Shown here: piece by piece, positions 8,944 to 18,301 of the stretch
Layout: each line of letters starts with the position of its first letter
Numbering within the stretch: position 1 is the first letter of the stretch
NCBI GenBank assembly: GCA_025359965.1
Contig: JANYDC010000099.1
Coordinates: 19,251-83,250, forward strand
DNA: 64,000 nt
DNA from: Pedosphaera sp.
Lineage (GTDB): Bacteria > Verrucomicrobiota > Verrucomicrobiia > Limisphaerales > SXQI01
Reading direction: 5' to 3'
The notes under the pieces: model-generated
Told to the model about the DNA's origin: nothing
Databases searched by the model: none
The model's input: the letters and a program-made list of their open reading frames with translations, nothing else
Translations under genes and position numbers: made by a program

Positions 8944-11619
8944 ATGAGCTGGCTACGCAAAACAATCTCCCGGGTTCGCGGGTTCCTCGGGAGGCAAACA
9001 CTCGACGCGGAGATGGATGCGGAGTTGCGCTCGCACATTGAGTTGCGGACTCATGCAAACATCAGGACGGGGATGAACCCTGAAGAGGCGCGGTTCGCCG
9101 CATTGCGGCAGTTTGGCTGGACGGAAAATATCAAGGAAGACTGCCGCGAGCAACGCGGAGTGCGGTGGCTTGAAATTCTTATTCAGGACGTTCGTTTCGG
9201 ATTGCGGCAACTGCGCAAGAACCCGGGGTTCACCGCTGTGGCCATTCTAACGCTGGCCATTGGCATAGGGGCGAACACTGCAATCTTCAGTGTGCTCGAC
9301 AGATTGCTTGTACGCCCCCTTCAGTGCGTCCGAGATCCTCAAAAAATCGGTTTGCTGGTACAGGGCAGCTCCGAGGGCCAGTACGACCAGTATTTTAACT
9401 ACCCACTATTCAGGGATTATCAAAGGGGCAACTCAGTGTTTAGCCATCTCACGGCGACCGCCAACATTGCAGTGGGAGTAGCGGCGGGCGGCGCGCCAGA
9501 GCGAGAACGGGCCCTGTTGGTGTCTGGAAATTACTTTGCCATGCTTGGTGTCACTCCTGCACTTGGCCGCACTTTTGCTCACGACGAAGGGGTGGAAATT
9601 GATGACGCCGCAGTCCTGGTCATAAGCCACGGTTTTTGGTTAAGGCGCTTTGGAGGGGATCCAAACACAGTCGGCCGCACCATCAACATTAATAGCCATC
9701 CCTTCACGGTCATCGGAGTGGCGCCACGGGAGTTTGCCGGCACCACAAGGGGCGATGCGCCTGATCTGTACGTTCCCTTCCCGATGTATGGGCAGCTTAC
9801 AGATGATCGTCCCGGCGGTGAGCACCCACTCCGGACAAGGTACTTCACTTGGCATCAGATTCTTGGACGCCTTAAAGAGGGGGTCTCCCACGCCCAGGCC
9901 CAAACTGCCATGAATGCCTTGGCTCAACAGGTCTATGCGGTAAGCCCGGCCAACACTTCCACAAATCTTGCCGTGCTGCCAGGCGGTCAAGGTTTCACCT
10001 CGGGAGTGAGCGAAACCACCCTGCCTTTGCATCTTTTGATGGCCACAGCAGGATTGGTTCTGCTCATCGTCTGCGCCAATTTGGCCAACCTTCAACTTGC
10101 CAAAGCCTCCGCTAGGGCCCGTGAATTTGCCGTACGCATGGCCATGGGGGCAAGGCGCGGCCAATTAATCCGGCAACTGCTGACGGAAAGTATAATGCTC
10201 TCCCTGCTGGGGGGTGCACTGGGACTGGTCATAGCCGTCTGGTTGACCGGCATACTCGAGCATTTTCGCTTGGCGCAAGCCGCGCTTAAGATGGGCGGAG
10301 GCATCGATCTGCGTGTGCTGGGGTTTGCATCTTTGGCCTCAATGCTTTCGGGCATCGTTTTCGGGCTGGCTCCCGCTTTGCGTGCGAGCAACCTGCAACT
10401 GGTGCCCGAGCTAAAGGGAGCGAAAGAAACTGAATCACGGGGAAGGCGTTGGAATCTGCGTGGTTCGCTGGTGGTGGCTCAGGTCTCCATCTCCCTTCTG
10501 GTACTGGTCAGCGCAGGGTTATGTGTCCGGAGCCTGAGAAAACTGCAACAGATTGATCCAGGATTTGAGCCCTCGCGCATCCTGTTGATATCACTCGATC
10601 TGGGCATGAATAAGTATGGGGAAGCCCAAACCAAGGACTTTTGGCAACAACTCCAGACCCATGTTTCTGCATTGCCCGGTGTGGAAAGCATTGGGCTGGC
10701 CGCTGTTACCCCCTCGGGCGGCAATTACCCGGGAATGAGTATCAACCGTATTGAAGGCTACGAAAAAAAGAACAACGAAACGCTCTGGGCGGACTTTAAC
10801 ACCGTCTCTTCAGACTACTTCAAAACGCTTAATGTGCCCATTATCTGGGGCCGCACTTTTGACGCCACTGACACAGCCTCGAGTCTGAAAACCGCGGTGG
10901 TTGACCAAGCCTTCGCACAACTCTACTGGCCCGACCAGAACCCGGTGGGTCGGCGACTCATAATGCCGCCGGACTCAAAACCCGTCGAAATCGTGGGTGT
11001 CGTGGGCAGCGTCAGGAATCGAAGCCTGTCCGAGGCGCCGCACCGGACAATGTTTTTCCCGCTCAGCCAAGGAAAAGAGGGTAGCATGACGCTGGCAGTG
11101 CGCACCGGGTTGGATCCCGCGACAGCCATCCCCATGCTGCGAAACGCTGTCAAGACTATCGATCCCGGAGTGCCGCTTTTCCAAGTACGTTCCATGGCGC
11201 AACAATTGAGCGGCTCTTTCGTGCTGCAAAGGATGGCCGCCACGTTGTTGGCCGGTTTTGGCGTGCTGGCCCTTTTTCTCACCGCTCTTGGAATCTACGG
11301 CGTGCTTGCCTACTCAGTAGGCCTAAGAACGAGAGAGATCGGCGTTCGAATGGCGCTGGGTGCTCAGATCACCGACGTGCTAAGACTTGTGATGCGCCAG
11401 GGCCTCGCCCTGGTGGGTATCGGCCTGGCTGCGGGCCTAGCTTCAGCATGGGGGGCAACCCGCCTTCTTAGAGGCTTCCTTTTCGGCGTCCAACCTCTTG
11501 ATCCGCTTACATTTGGAATCGTGCTTATCCTCCTCACCCTGGTAGCATTTGTTGCTTGCTGGCTTCCCGCCCGTCGAGCGGCAAAGGTCGATCCAATGAA
11601 AGCTCTGCGCACCGAGTAG
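8944..11619 (+). CDS. ADOP-type ABC permease 4 (MacB/FtsX family)
   Basis: This 891-aa permease is the first gene after the operator-like repeats at 8804-8862 and probably starts a transcription unit. The prefix holds 'LDAEMDAELRSHIE' and 'LRQFGWTENIKEDCREQRGV'. The first membrane segment is near residues 95-120, followed by 'LLVRPLQ'. The first FtsX core has 'CANLANLQLAKASARAREFA' and 'RMAMGARRGQ'; the second has 'GIYGVLAYSVGLRTREIGVR' and ends 'CWLPARRAAKVDP'. Both periplasmic regions contain the MacB-PCD pattern of a transient insertion ('GNYFAMLGVTPALGRTF' and 'SDYFKTLNVPIIWGRTF') seen in all the paralogues. Among the eight it is nearest in design to permease 5. It has no ATPase domain and its substrate is unknown. 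Confidence 0.9.
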   Translation: MSWLRKTISRVRGFLGRQTLDAEMDAELRSHIELRTHANIRTGMNPEEARFAALRQFGWTENIKEDCREQRGVRWLEILIQDVRFGLRQLRKNPGFTAVAILTLAIGIGANTAIFSVLDRLLVRPLQCVRDPQKIGLLVQGSSEGQYDQYFNYPLFRDYQRGNSVFSHLTATANIAVGVAAGGAPERERALLVSGNYFAMLGVTPALGRTFAHDEGVEIDDAAVLVISHGFWLRRFGGDPNTVGRTININSHPFTVIGVAPREFAGTTRGDAPDLYVPFPMYGQLTDDRPGGEHPLRTRYFTWHQILGRLKEGVSHAQAQTAMNALAQQVYAVSPANTSTNLAVLPGGQGFTSGVSETTLPLHLLMATAGLVLLIVCANLANLQLAKASARAREFAVRMAMGARRGQLIRQLLTESIMLSLLGGALGLVIAVWLTGILEHFRLAQAALKMGGGIDLRVLGFASLASMLSGIVFGLAPALRASNLQLVPELKGAKETESRGRRWNLRGSLVVAQVSISLLVLVSAGLCVRSLRKLQQIDPGFEPSRILLISLDLGMNKYGEAQTKDFWQQLQTHVSALPGVESIGLAAVTPSGGNYPGMSINRIEGYEKKNNETLWADFNTVSSDYFKTLNVPIIWGRTFDATDTASSLKTAVVDQAFAQLYWPDQNPVGRRLIMPPDSKPVEIVGVVGSVRNRSLSEAPHRTMFFPLSQGKEGSMTLAVRTGLDPATAIPMLRNAVKTIDPGVPLFQVRSMAQQLSGSFVLQRMAATLLAGFGVLALFLTALGIYGVLAYSVGLRTREIGVRMALGAQITDVLRLVMRQGLALVGIGLAAGLASAWGATRLLRGFLFGVQPLDPLTFGIVLILLTLVAFVACWLPARRAAKVDPMKALRTE

Positions 11620-11630
11620 CAAGCCAAAAA

Positions 11631-14246
11631 ATGAACTCCATGAAATCTTTAATTGCGCGCTTCAGATCCATCTTCCGCAGGGAAAAGGTCAATGCGGATA
11701 TGGACGAGGAAATGCGCTCTCACATCGAGCTGAGAACTCAGGAATACCTTAATGCCGGAATGAGTGCCCCGGAAGCGCGCTTCGCAGCGTGCCGTCAATT
11801 CGGCTGGACTGAAACGATCAAACAGGATTGCCGTGAGCAACGAGGGATACGCTGGCTTGAAAACCTTGCGCAGGACTTCAGATTGTCCACACGCCAACTC
11901 GCGAAGAGCCCGGGGTTCACTGCAATCGCCGTCCTGACACTTGCTCTGGGCATTGGCGTGAACACCTCAATGTTCAGCGCACTCCAGGCGTTGCTGGCGC
12001 GTCCCCTGCCCTATTCCAACCCCGAAAGGCTGGTACAGGTGTTTCAAACATCAACACGCTCAGAGCGGGAGTCTCATCACTCTGTCCCCAATTTTCTCGA
12101 TTATCAGCGAAGCGGAGGCTTCGAATACATGGCGGCGATAAACGACAAACCGTTCAACTTGGCCGAGGCGGGACAACCCGCCGAGCGCGTGCGCGGACTT
12201 CAAGTTTCCGCCGACCTTTTCCCGCTTCTTGGAATTCAACCCGCCATGGGACGCGTGTTCACAACTGACGAAGACCGGCCGGGGCAGAACAACGTTGTAA
12301 TTCTGGACTACGGTTTCTGGCTGCGACGATTCGCCGGTGAAACAAACATCATCGGTCGCATCATCCGCTTGGATGGCGAGGCTGTGACGGTGGTGGGCGT
12401 GATGCCGGCCCGGTTCCATGACATCATGCTGATGGGCCCGGCCTCTTTGTGGCGGCCCATTGCGTTCACAGATGGCCAGCGCACAGATCGGGGCAACAAT
12501 TTCCTGAAATGCATTGCTCGTCTCAAGTCCGGTCTCTCGGTAAAGGAAGCCCAGAACACTGCGGATGTCCTGGCTGTGCGACTGAGGCAGGAAAATCCGG
12601 ATAATTCGGCTGAAGGCCTTCGCCTGATACCGCTGGCCGAGTCCAGTCTGCCGCCGCAGGCACGGAAAATGGTCTGGTCAGTCATGGCTCTTGCATGCTT
12701 CGTGCTGCTAATCGCCTGCGCCAATCTGGCGAATCTCCAACTTGCCAGAACCGCCATGCGCAAACGCGAATTCGCCATCCGCGGGGCTTTGGGATCATCG
12801 CGTGCACGATTGATCAGGCTGTTGCTCGCGGAAAGCCTGTTGCTCGCCTTCCTCGGCGGAGCACTTGGCCTCTTTCTGGCGCATTGGTGCAATGAGCTGT
12901 TAAGATGGCAGTTCGTGGTCGATAGCAGCCCGATCCTCAACCTGCCGTTGAACTTGCGGGCAATAGCCTTCGCCTTGGCCGCTGCCAGTGCCTCAGGGCT
13001 TGCCTTCGGTCTTGTCCCGGCCTGGCTGGCTTCACGCACCAATGTCAACGACGCCCTCAAACAAGGATCACGCGGCACCACCGGCGACCGTTCCCAACAC
13101 AGGTTGCAACACTCCCTAATCATCGCCGAAGTCGCCCTTTCCATGATTCTTCTCGCCGGGGCCGGGTTGGTGGTGAATGGATTGCGCGGTTTTGCGGGGT
13201 TGAATCACGGTTGGCGAGTCGACGGGATGTCGATGGGTTATCTGACTCTGCCGGACAAAAAGTATGGCAACGGCAACTCCCTTCGCGCCTTCGCCGATAG
13301 CCTCGGGGAAAAAATGGCCGCGCTTCCAGGCGTTGCCCGCGCGGCTGTTTGTTGGACGCTCCCAGTTCGACAATTCAATGTTAGTGGCAGTTTTAACATC
13401 GATGGCCGCCCTGAACCGCCGAAGGGGACTGTGCAAAATGCCTTCGTGAACGGGATTACTCCGGGATACTTCGACACACTTGGTATGAAATTGCTGGAAG
13501 GACGCGACTTCACCACTTATGACACCACCAACCGCCCCTCAGTCGTCATTATAAATGAGACAATGGCCCGCGTTTTCTGGCCCAATGAGTCCGCGCTAGG
13601 AAATCGAATCGATGGGATGGAGGTTGTGGGGGTGGTCAACAATATCCGCTTCCCTGCCAACCCAGCCGAGGTGGGAACACTCTTTCAAACATACCGTCCC
13701 TTTGCCCAGAATCCACACGGGACTCTAACCATCGTGCTTCGCGGAAACGTCTCTGCAGAAATACTCCGGCGGACGGTCGCCGAAGTGGACCCGGACCAGC
13801 CGGTGGGCGATCCCGGGTCGGTCACGGCCGACATGGGAAGATCCCTCGACGACTGGGCCGCAGGAGGAAAGGTGCTCAGCATCTTTGCCCTGCTGGGTTT
13901 GTCACTGGCCGGTCTCGGTATTTATGGCGTGATTTCCGGCTTCGTGGCCCGGCGGACCGGCGAAATCGGCGTGAGGATGGCCCTAGGGGCGCAGTTGCGC
14001 GATGTGCTGTGGCTAGTAATCGGGAAGGGATTGCAAGTATCGCTGGTTGGAACAGCTATCGGCTTGTTGGGGGCGTTCGGCCTCACGCGCCTTCTTTCCT
14101 CAGTTCTGCCTGAACTCCCGGCAAGCAGTCCTTGGATCATCGCGCTAGTGGCATTAATCCTCCTTGGCATCACGCTCATTGCCTGCTGGCTCCCTGCGCG
14201 CCGGGCTGCAAGGGTGGATCCTCTGGTGGCCTTGCGAAGCGAATGA
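11631..14246 (+). CDS. ADOP-type ABC permease 5 (MacB/FtsX family)
   Basis: The open frame extends upstream to 11556, inside the end of permease 4, but those 25 codons (rich in S, R and K) have no counterpart in the family. The ATG at 11631, 11 bases after the previous stop, gives the usual N-terminus 'MNSMKSLIARFRSIFRREK' and a length of 871 aa. The prefix shows 'VNADMDEEMRSHIE' and 'CRQFGWTETIKQDCREQRGI'. The first membrane segment ends in 'LLARPLPY'. The first FtsX core carries 'CANLANLQLARTAMRKREFA' and 'RGALGSSRAR'; the second carries 'GIYGVISGFVARRTGEIGVR' and ends 'CWLPARRAARVDP'. Probably in one transcription unit with permease 4. Like its neighbours it lacks ATPase motifs; the substrate is not predictable. 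Confidence 0.9.
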   Translation: MNSMKSLIARFRSIFRREKVNADMDEEMRSHIELRTQEYLNAGMSAPEARFAACRQFGWTETIKQDCREQRGIRWLENLAQDFRLSTRQLAKSPGFTAIAVLTLALGIGVNTSMFSALQALLARPLPYSNPERLVQVFQTSTRSERESHHSVPNFLDYQRSGGFEYMAAINDKPFNLAEAGQPAERVRGLQVSADLFPLLGIQPAMGRVFTTDEDRPGQNNVVILDYGFWLRRFAGETNIIGRIIRLDGEAVTVVGVMPARFHDIMLMGPASLWRPIAFTDGQRTDRGNNFLKCIARLKSGLSVKEAQNTADVLAVRLRQENPDNSAEGLRLIPLAESSLPPQARKMVWSVMALACFVLLIACANLANLQLARTAMRKREFAIRGALGSSRARLIRLLLAESLLLAFLGGALGLFLAHWCNELLRWQFVVDSSPILNLPLNLRAIAFALAAASASGLAFGLVPAWLASRTNVNDALKQGSRGTTGDRSQHRLQHSLIIAEVALSMILLAGAGLVVNGLRGFAGLNHGWRVDGMSMGYLTLPDKKYGNGNSLRAFADSLGEKMAALPGVARAAVCWTLPVRQFNVSGSFNIDGRPEPPKGTVQNAFVNGITPGYFDTLGMKLLEGRDFTTYDTTNRPSVVIINETMARVFWPNESALGNRIDGMEVVGVVNNIRFPANPAEVGTLFQTYRPFAQNPHGTLTIVLRGNVSAEILRRTVAEVDPDQPVGDPGSVTADMGRSLDDWAAGGKVLSIFALLGLSLAGLGIYGVISGFVARRTGEIGVRMALGAQLRDVLWLVIGKGLQVSLVGTAIGLLGAFGLTRLLSSVLPELPASSPWIIALVALILLGITLIACWLPARRAARVDPLVALRSE

Positions 14247-14294
14247 CGAAGCAGTTCATACATCCCTAACCCATTTGAATTTAAACACCACTTG

Positions 14295-15554
14295 ATGAAA
14301 GTAAAATTGATGAAACCCAAAATCTCGTGCAGCTCAAATGCCCGGCGCACCCTCACGATTCTAAGCCTTTTGCTTGGCATGGCGTGGAATGCATGCGCCC
14401 GGCAAACCACAACGGTGCAATGGAACGATGGACCTGAGAGCATGAAAATGACCATCGAAGGGGAAATCCATTTCACAGACGACGATGCAGATATTAAAAG
14501 CGTTTCTCCCGATGGGTTCCTCTCAATAGACCGCAGAACACGCGCCGACCGCCACATATTTGAAGTGCGTTCGAGCCGGCATGGAACCATTGAGCGCAAC
14601 TATGTGAAGGACGGCAAGGTTGAGGCTTGGGGCCCAACCGGCAAAGCATGGTTGGCACAAATACTACCCCAGCTCATCCGGGACACTCCAATCGACGCGC
14701 CAGCTCGCGTGAAGCGCATCCGACGGCTCAAAGGTGAGGCGGGCGTGCTGGACGAAATCTCGATGATTCGCAGCGACGGGGCCAAACGCATATACTTCCA
14801 GGAATTGTTCACTGGCGGCATTCTCTCAGCAGACCTGCTCACACGTGCCGCATCACAAATCGGTAACGAAATCCATTCCGATGGCGACAAGCGTGAGGTG
14901 CTAAAACAAATTGCGACCAGTTATTTTGGCAGCGCGGATTTGAGCGCAAAATTTTTTACGGCTGAACGCACCATCCACTCTGATGGCGACAGGAAGTCCT
15001 TATTGACCTCCGTTCTTACGAGCAGACCAGCTACATCCACACTCAAACTGGCGATCGAATCCTCGGCAACAATCAACTCGGATGGTGATAAGACAGCCGT
15101 ATTGATCGAGGCAATCTCTGTCTCCGGCCAGGATGAGGCGTTGCATATCGCCTGCCTTGTCACCGCTGACACTATCCACTCCGACGGTGATCATCGCCGC
15201 GTGTTGGAGGCCCTTTTGAATAAGCCACTCATGAGTGACGATGGGGTTCGTCGCACCCTGCAATCCGCAGCCAAAATCTCATCCGACGGGGACAAGGCCA
15301 GCGTCCTCGTCAAAGCCGCAGCCATCGCACCAAATGGCGATGCAATTGCTTCCGGATTCCTGAGCGCAGCCAAAACCATCAACTCTGACGGAGACAAAAC
15401 AAGGGTATTGGTCGCTTATCTTCAGCGAGACAATCTTTCGGCTAACACGGTCCGAGGAATTCAAACGCTCGGCCACCGGGAAATTCACAGTGATGGGGAC
15501 CGCCAGAGATTGCAAAAAGTGATCGATCAAAAATATCCTGCCTCCCGCCAATAG
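14295..15554 (+). CDS. Secreted protein with seven 34-residue 'SDGDK' repeats
   Basis: The ATG at 14295 gives about 419 aa; a TTG at 14292 and an ATG at 14310 are alternatives. The N-terminus 'RRTLTILSLLLGMAWNACA' looks like a signal peptide. Residues about 40-180 contain 'GEIHFTDDDADIKSVSPDG' and 'VEAWGPTGKAWLAQILPQLI'. From about 190 to the end, seven repeats carry [IS]-x-S-D-G-D-[KRH]-x-x-[VL]-L, with the Ser codons at 14877, 14979, 15078, 15180, 15282, 15384 and 15489, so the period is 33-35 residues. Each unit reads as two short helices after an acidic turn, like a solenoid. From memory, similar head and repeat regions occur at the C-terminus of BlaR1-like M56 peptidases, but there is no peptidase domain here. 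Its place between permeases 5 and 6 suggests an extracytoplasmic partner. Function unknown. Confidence 0.85.
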   Translation: MKVKLMKPKISCSSNARRTLTILSLLLGMAWNACARQTTTVQWNDGPESMKMTIEGEIHFTDDDADIKSVSPDGFLSIDRRTRADRHIFEVRSSRHGTIERNYVKDGKVEAWGPTGKAWLAQILPQLIRDTPIDAPARVKRIRRLKGEAGVLDEISMIRSDGAKRIYFQELFTGGILSADLLTRAASQIGNEIHSDGDKREVLKQIATSYFGSADLSAKFFTAERTIHSDGDRKSLLTSVLTSRPATSTLKLAIESSATINSDGDKTAVLIEAISVSGQDEALHIACLVTADTIHSDGDHRRVLEALLNKPLMSDDGVRRTLQSAAKISSDGDKASVLVKAAAIAPNGDAIASGFLSAAKTINSDGDKTRVLVAYLQRDNLSANTVRGIQTLGHREIHSDGDRQRLQKVIDQKYPASRQ

Positions 15555-15619
15555 CCATCTTCGTTCAAACAACGAATACATTTGCAAACGACAACATTGG
15601 ATAACCGTGAAATGAACCC

Positions 15620-18265
15620 ATGAAATGGTTGCAAAAGCTGGAGTGCAGATATCGTGCACTGTTCAACAAGAGGAAACTCGACGCTGAAATGGACGAGGAA
15701 ATGCGGTCGCATCTTGAGATGAAGACGCAAGCCAACCTCGATGCAGGGATGGGGCAGGAGGAGGCCCGGTACTCTGCAATGCAACAGTTCGGGTGGACGG
15801 AAAGCATTCGTGAAACCTGCCGAGAACAACGAGGAACTGCAGGAATCGAAGGCGTGTTTCGGGATCTTCATTTCGCGATACGCCAATTGAGCAAAAACCT
15901 CGGTTTCACTGTGATCGCGGTAGTCTCTCTTGCCCTCGGCATCGGGCTGAACACCTCCATGTTCAGTCTTTTGAACGTAATTTTGCTGCGCCCGTTGCCG
16001 TTCGAACAACCGACTTCGCTGGTCCGCCTCCACCGGTTGACACCACAAGGCGAGAACGACGGATTTTCGCCCGCTGATTACATCGACCTCAAGCACGTTG
16101 AGTCCCCCTTTGGTCAATTCGCTGGCTACACCCAAGCAACAGTTTCACTGTCCCAGTCTGGTCGTCCGGCGGAGTTGCACGAGGGAATTCGTGTTTCCTC
16201 CGACTATTTCAGCGTGCTTCGAATTCACCCTGAGTTGGGACGCGCCTTCACGCTCGAGGAAGAGATTTTTGGAAACCACCGCGTGGTCATCCTGAGTCAC
16301 GCCTCATGGCAGAACCGTTTCAATGGAGCTCCGGACATTATTGGCCAAATCATCCGCGTTGAAGGAGAATCCCATGAGATCGTGGGAGTTCTGCCCGATT
16401 GGGCCAACGATGACCGCATAATAAGGCAGATCAGTGTATTCCGCCCGCTCAGCTTCAGTGATCACGAACGTGTCTCCCGCGACAACCATTGGGTCAACAT
16501 TATTGGGCGGCGCGCCAACTCCCTTACGACCGCCCAAGGAGAAGCCTTCATCACAGCTTTCGGCGCACACCTCGCCTCTGATTTCCCCAAGGAAAACGCC
16601 GGAATACGATGGGACTGCAAGAGCCTCCAGAACTCAACGGGACACGCCAGCGGTCGCGTTATTATAGCGATGCTCCTTGGACTGTCCGGTTTCGTGCTTC
16701 TAATTGCCTGCTCCAACCTGGCCAATTTTCTACTCGCCCGGACTATCTCACGGTCGCACGAATTTTCCGTGCGCGCCTCGCTCGGAGCCTCACGTTTTCA
16801 ATTGATCCGCCCGCTCGCCCTTGAGTCCCTTCTTTTGGCGGCGGCTGGAGGGGTCGCTGCGTTATTCGTGTCAATGTGGGCGGCGGATTGGCTGCGGGCA
16901 CAAAGCGTTGCAAGCGGTGGAGCCCCAATGCAATTCCCCTTGGACTGGCGGGTGCTCTCCTTTGCGATGATCTCCTCACTTCTGACCGCCTTGTTTTTTG
17001 GGATCGTCCCAGCCTTGTTTGCGATGCGGGTTGATGTAAACAACGCCCTTAAGAGCGGGACAAGGGGTGCCACCGTGGGGCGGGGCCATCAGCGGCTGCG
17101 CCACGCACTGGTTATCGGCCAATTCGCCATGGCGATGATCCTCTTGGCGAGTGCCGGATTTCTAGTGCGCGGAGCGGAAAACCAGCTCAGGCAGAACTTG
17201 GGTTGGAATTCTGATCACGTTGCTCAGGGATACTTCGAACTCCCCACCGTCAAATATGCCGGGATAAAACAAATTTTGGCGTTCCACAGGCATGCGCTTG
17301 AACAGCTTGAGCAATTGCCCGGCGTGAAAGCGGCCAGCCTGAGCTACACTCTGGGCCTGTTTGGGCCTCGCCAATATGTTGTCGAGGGTCGCGAGAGTCC
17401 TGCCAAAGGCTTTGAATCGTCGGCTAATTTCAACGGCATCACCCCTGCCTATTTTGAGGTCACTGGAACACGCCTTCTCAACGGGCGCATGTTCAATGCC
17501 TCAGACAGTCCAACATCAACGAAGGTTACGATCATCAATGAATGCATGGCGCGAACCCTCTTTCCGAATGACAACCCAATCGGACACCGCATCGCACAGG
17601 TCGATTCCGAAAAAGAGAATTGGATGGAAATTGTGGGGGTCGTCAACGACGTCAGTTCATCAGGCCTCTATCAGCCACCCGTCCCGTTCCAAGTTTACCA
17701 TCCGCTGTTTCAGGAGCCCTGGCAAGGAGCCACCATCGCGATCCGCACGACTGGCGCGGCCCCGGAATCCATGTTGGATTCCATACGCAGTACACTCGCT
17801 CCCCTTGATCCTGATCTCCCTTTGCGTTCCTTAATGACAGCAGACATCATGATCGCGCGCTCGTCATCCGACTTGGATATGCTTAAAAAATTACTGGGAG
17901 CCTTCGCCTTGCTCGGCCTTTTGCTTGCCACACTAGGCATCTACGGTGTGATTGCCCGTACAGTTGCTCAACGCACCGGCGAGATCGGCATTCGCATGGC
18001 TCTCGGCGCACAGGTGACCGATGTGATCAAACTCGTCCTCGGCTCCGGTGTCAGGCTTGCCCTCATCGGCGCAGGCATCGGTCTGCTGGGAGCCTTCGGC
18101 CTTTCCCGTCTGATTATGAGCATCATGCCGGCAATTCAGACTAATGGCGGCAAGGTGATTGCAGTTGCAACCGCCGTGCTCGTTGCGATTGCTTTCGCTG
18201 CCTGCTACCTCCCTGCCCGCCGCGCGGCGAAAGTCGATCCGATTGTGGCGCTAAGACATGAGTAA
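15620..18265 (+). CDS. ADOP-type ABC permease 6 (MacB/FtsX family)
   Basis: This 881-aa permease starts at the second of two nearby ATGs; the one at 15612 runs into a stop after two codons. It follows the SDGD-repeat gene after 65 bases. The prefix contains 'LDAEMDEEMRSHLEMKTQAN', and then 'MQQFGWTESIRETCREQRGT'. The first membrane segment carries 'LALGIGLNTSMFSLLNVILL'. The first FtsX core has 'CSNLANFLLARTISRSHEFS' and 'RASLGASRFQ'; the second has 'GIYGVIARTVAQRTGEIGIR' and ends 'CYLPARRAAKVDP'. In its core it resembles permeases 5 and 7 more than 1 to 4. No nucleotide-binding domain is present. Its role is assumed from the family: ATP-driven periplasmic work through a separate ATPase. Confidence 0.9.
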   Translation: MKWLQKLECRYRALFNKRKLDAEMDEEMRSHLEMKTQANLDAGMGQEEARYSAMQQFGWTESIRETCREQRGTAGIEGVFRDLHFAIRQLSKNLGFTVIAVVSLALGIGLNTSMFSLLNVILLRPLPFEQPTSLVRLHRLTPQGENDGFSPADYIDLKHVESPFGQFAGYTQATVSLSQSGRPAELHEGIRVSSDYFSVLRIHPELGRAFTLEEEIFGNHRVVILSHASWQNRFNGAPDIIGQIIRVEGESHEIVGVLPDWANDDRIIRQISVFRPLSFSDHERVSRDNHWVNIIGRRANSLTTAQGEAFITAFGAHLASDFPKENAGIRWDCKSLQNSTGHASGRVIIAMLLGLSGFVLLIACSNLANFLLARTISRSHEFSVRASLGASRFQLIRPLALESLLLAAAGGVAALFVSMWAADWLRAQSVASGGAPMQFPLDWRVLSFAMISSLLTALFFGIVPALFAMRVDVNNALKSGTRGATVGRGHQRLRHALVIGQFAMAMILLASAGFLVRGAENQLRQNLGWNSDHVAQGYFELPTVKYAGIKQILAFHRHALEQLEQLPGVKAASLSYTLGLFGPRQYVVEGRESPAKGFESSANFNGITPAYFEVTGTRLLNGRMFNASDSPTSTKVTIINECMARTLFPNDNPIGHRIAQVDSEKENWMEIVGVVNDVSSSGLYQPPVPFQVYHPLFQEPWQGATIAIRTTGAAPESMLDSIRSTLAPLDPDLPLRSLMTADIMIARSSSDLDMLKKLLGAFALLGLLLATLGIYGVIARTVAQRTGEIGIRMALGAQVTDVIKLVLGSGVRLALIGAGIGLLGAFGLSRLIMSIMPAIQTNGGKVIAVATAVLVAIAFAACYLPARRAAKVDPIVALRHE

Positions 18266-18301
18266 TAAAACGTGTCTTTCATGTGTACTCAGAGATAAGT
18301 G

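Noticed and set aside
11556..11630. Upstream extension of permease 5 by 25 codons
   Set aside because: It lies inside the 3' end of permease 4, has no family match, and the ATG at 11631 gives the standard N-terminus.
12308..13144. 278-codon minus-strand frame opposite permease 5
   Set aside because: Low-complexity Ser/Arg/Ala sequence typical of an antisense shadow in G+C-rich coding DNA.
14876..15500. Possible CRISPR array from the regularly spaced repeats
   Set aside because: The repeats are in-frame codons for SDGDK units with synonymous variation, inside one open reading frame.
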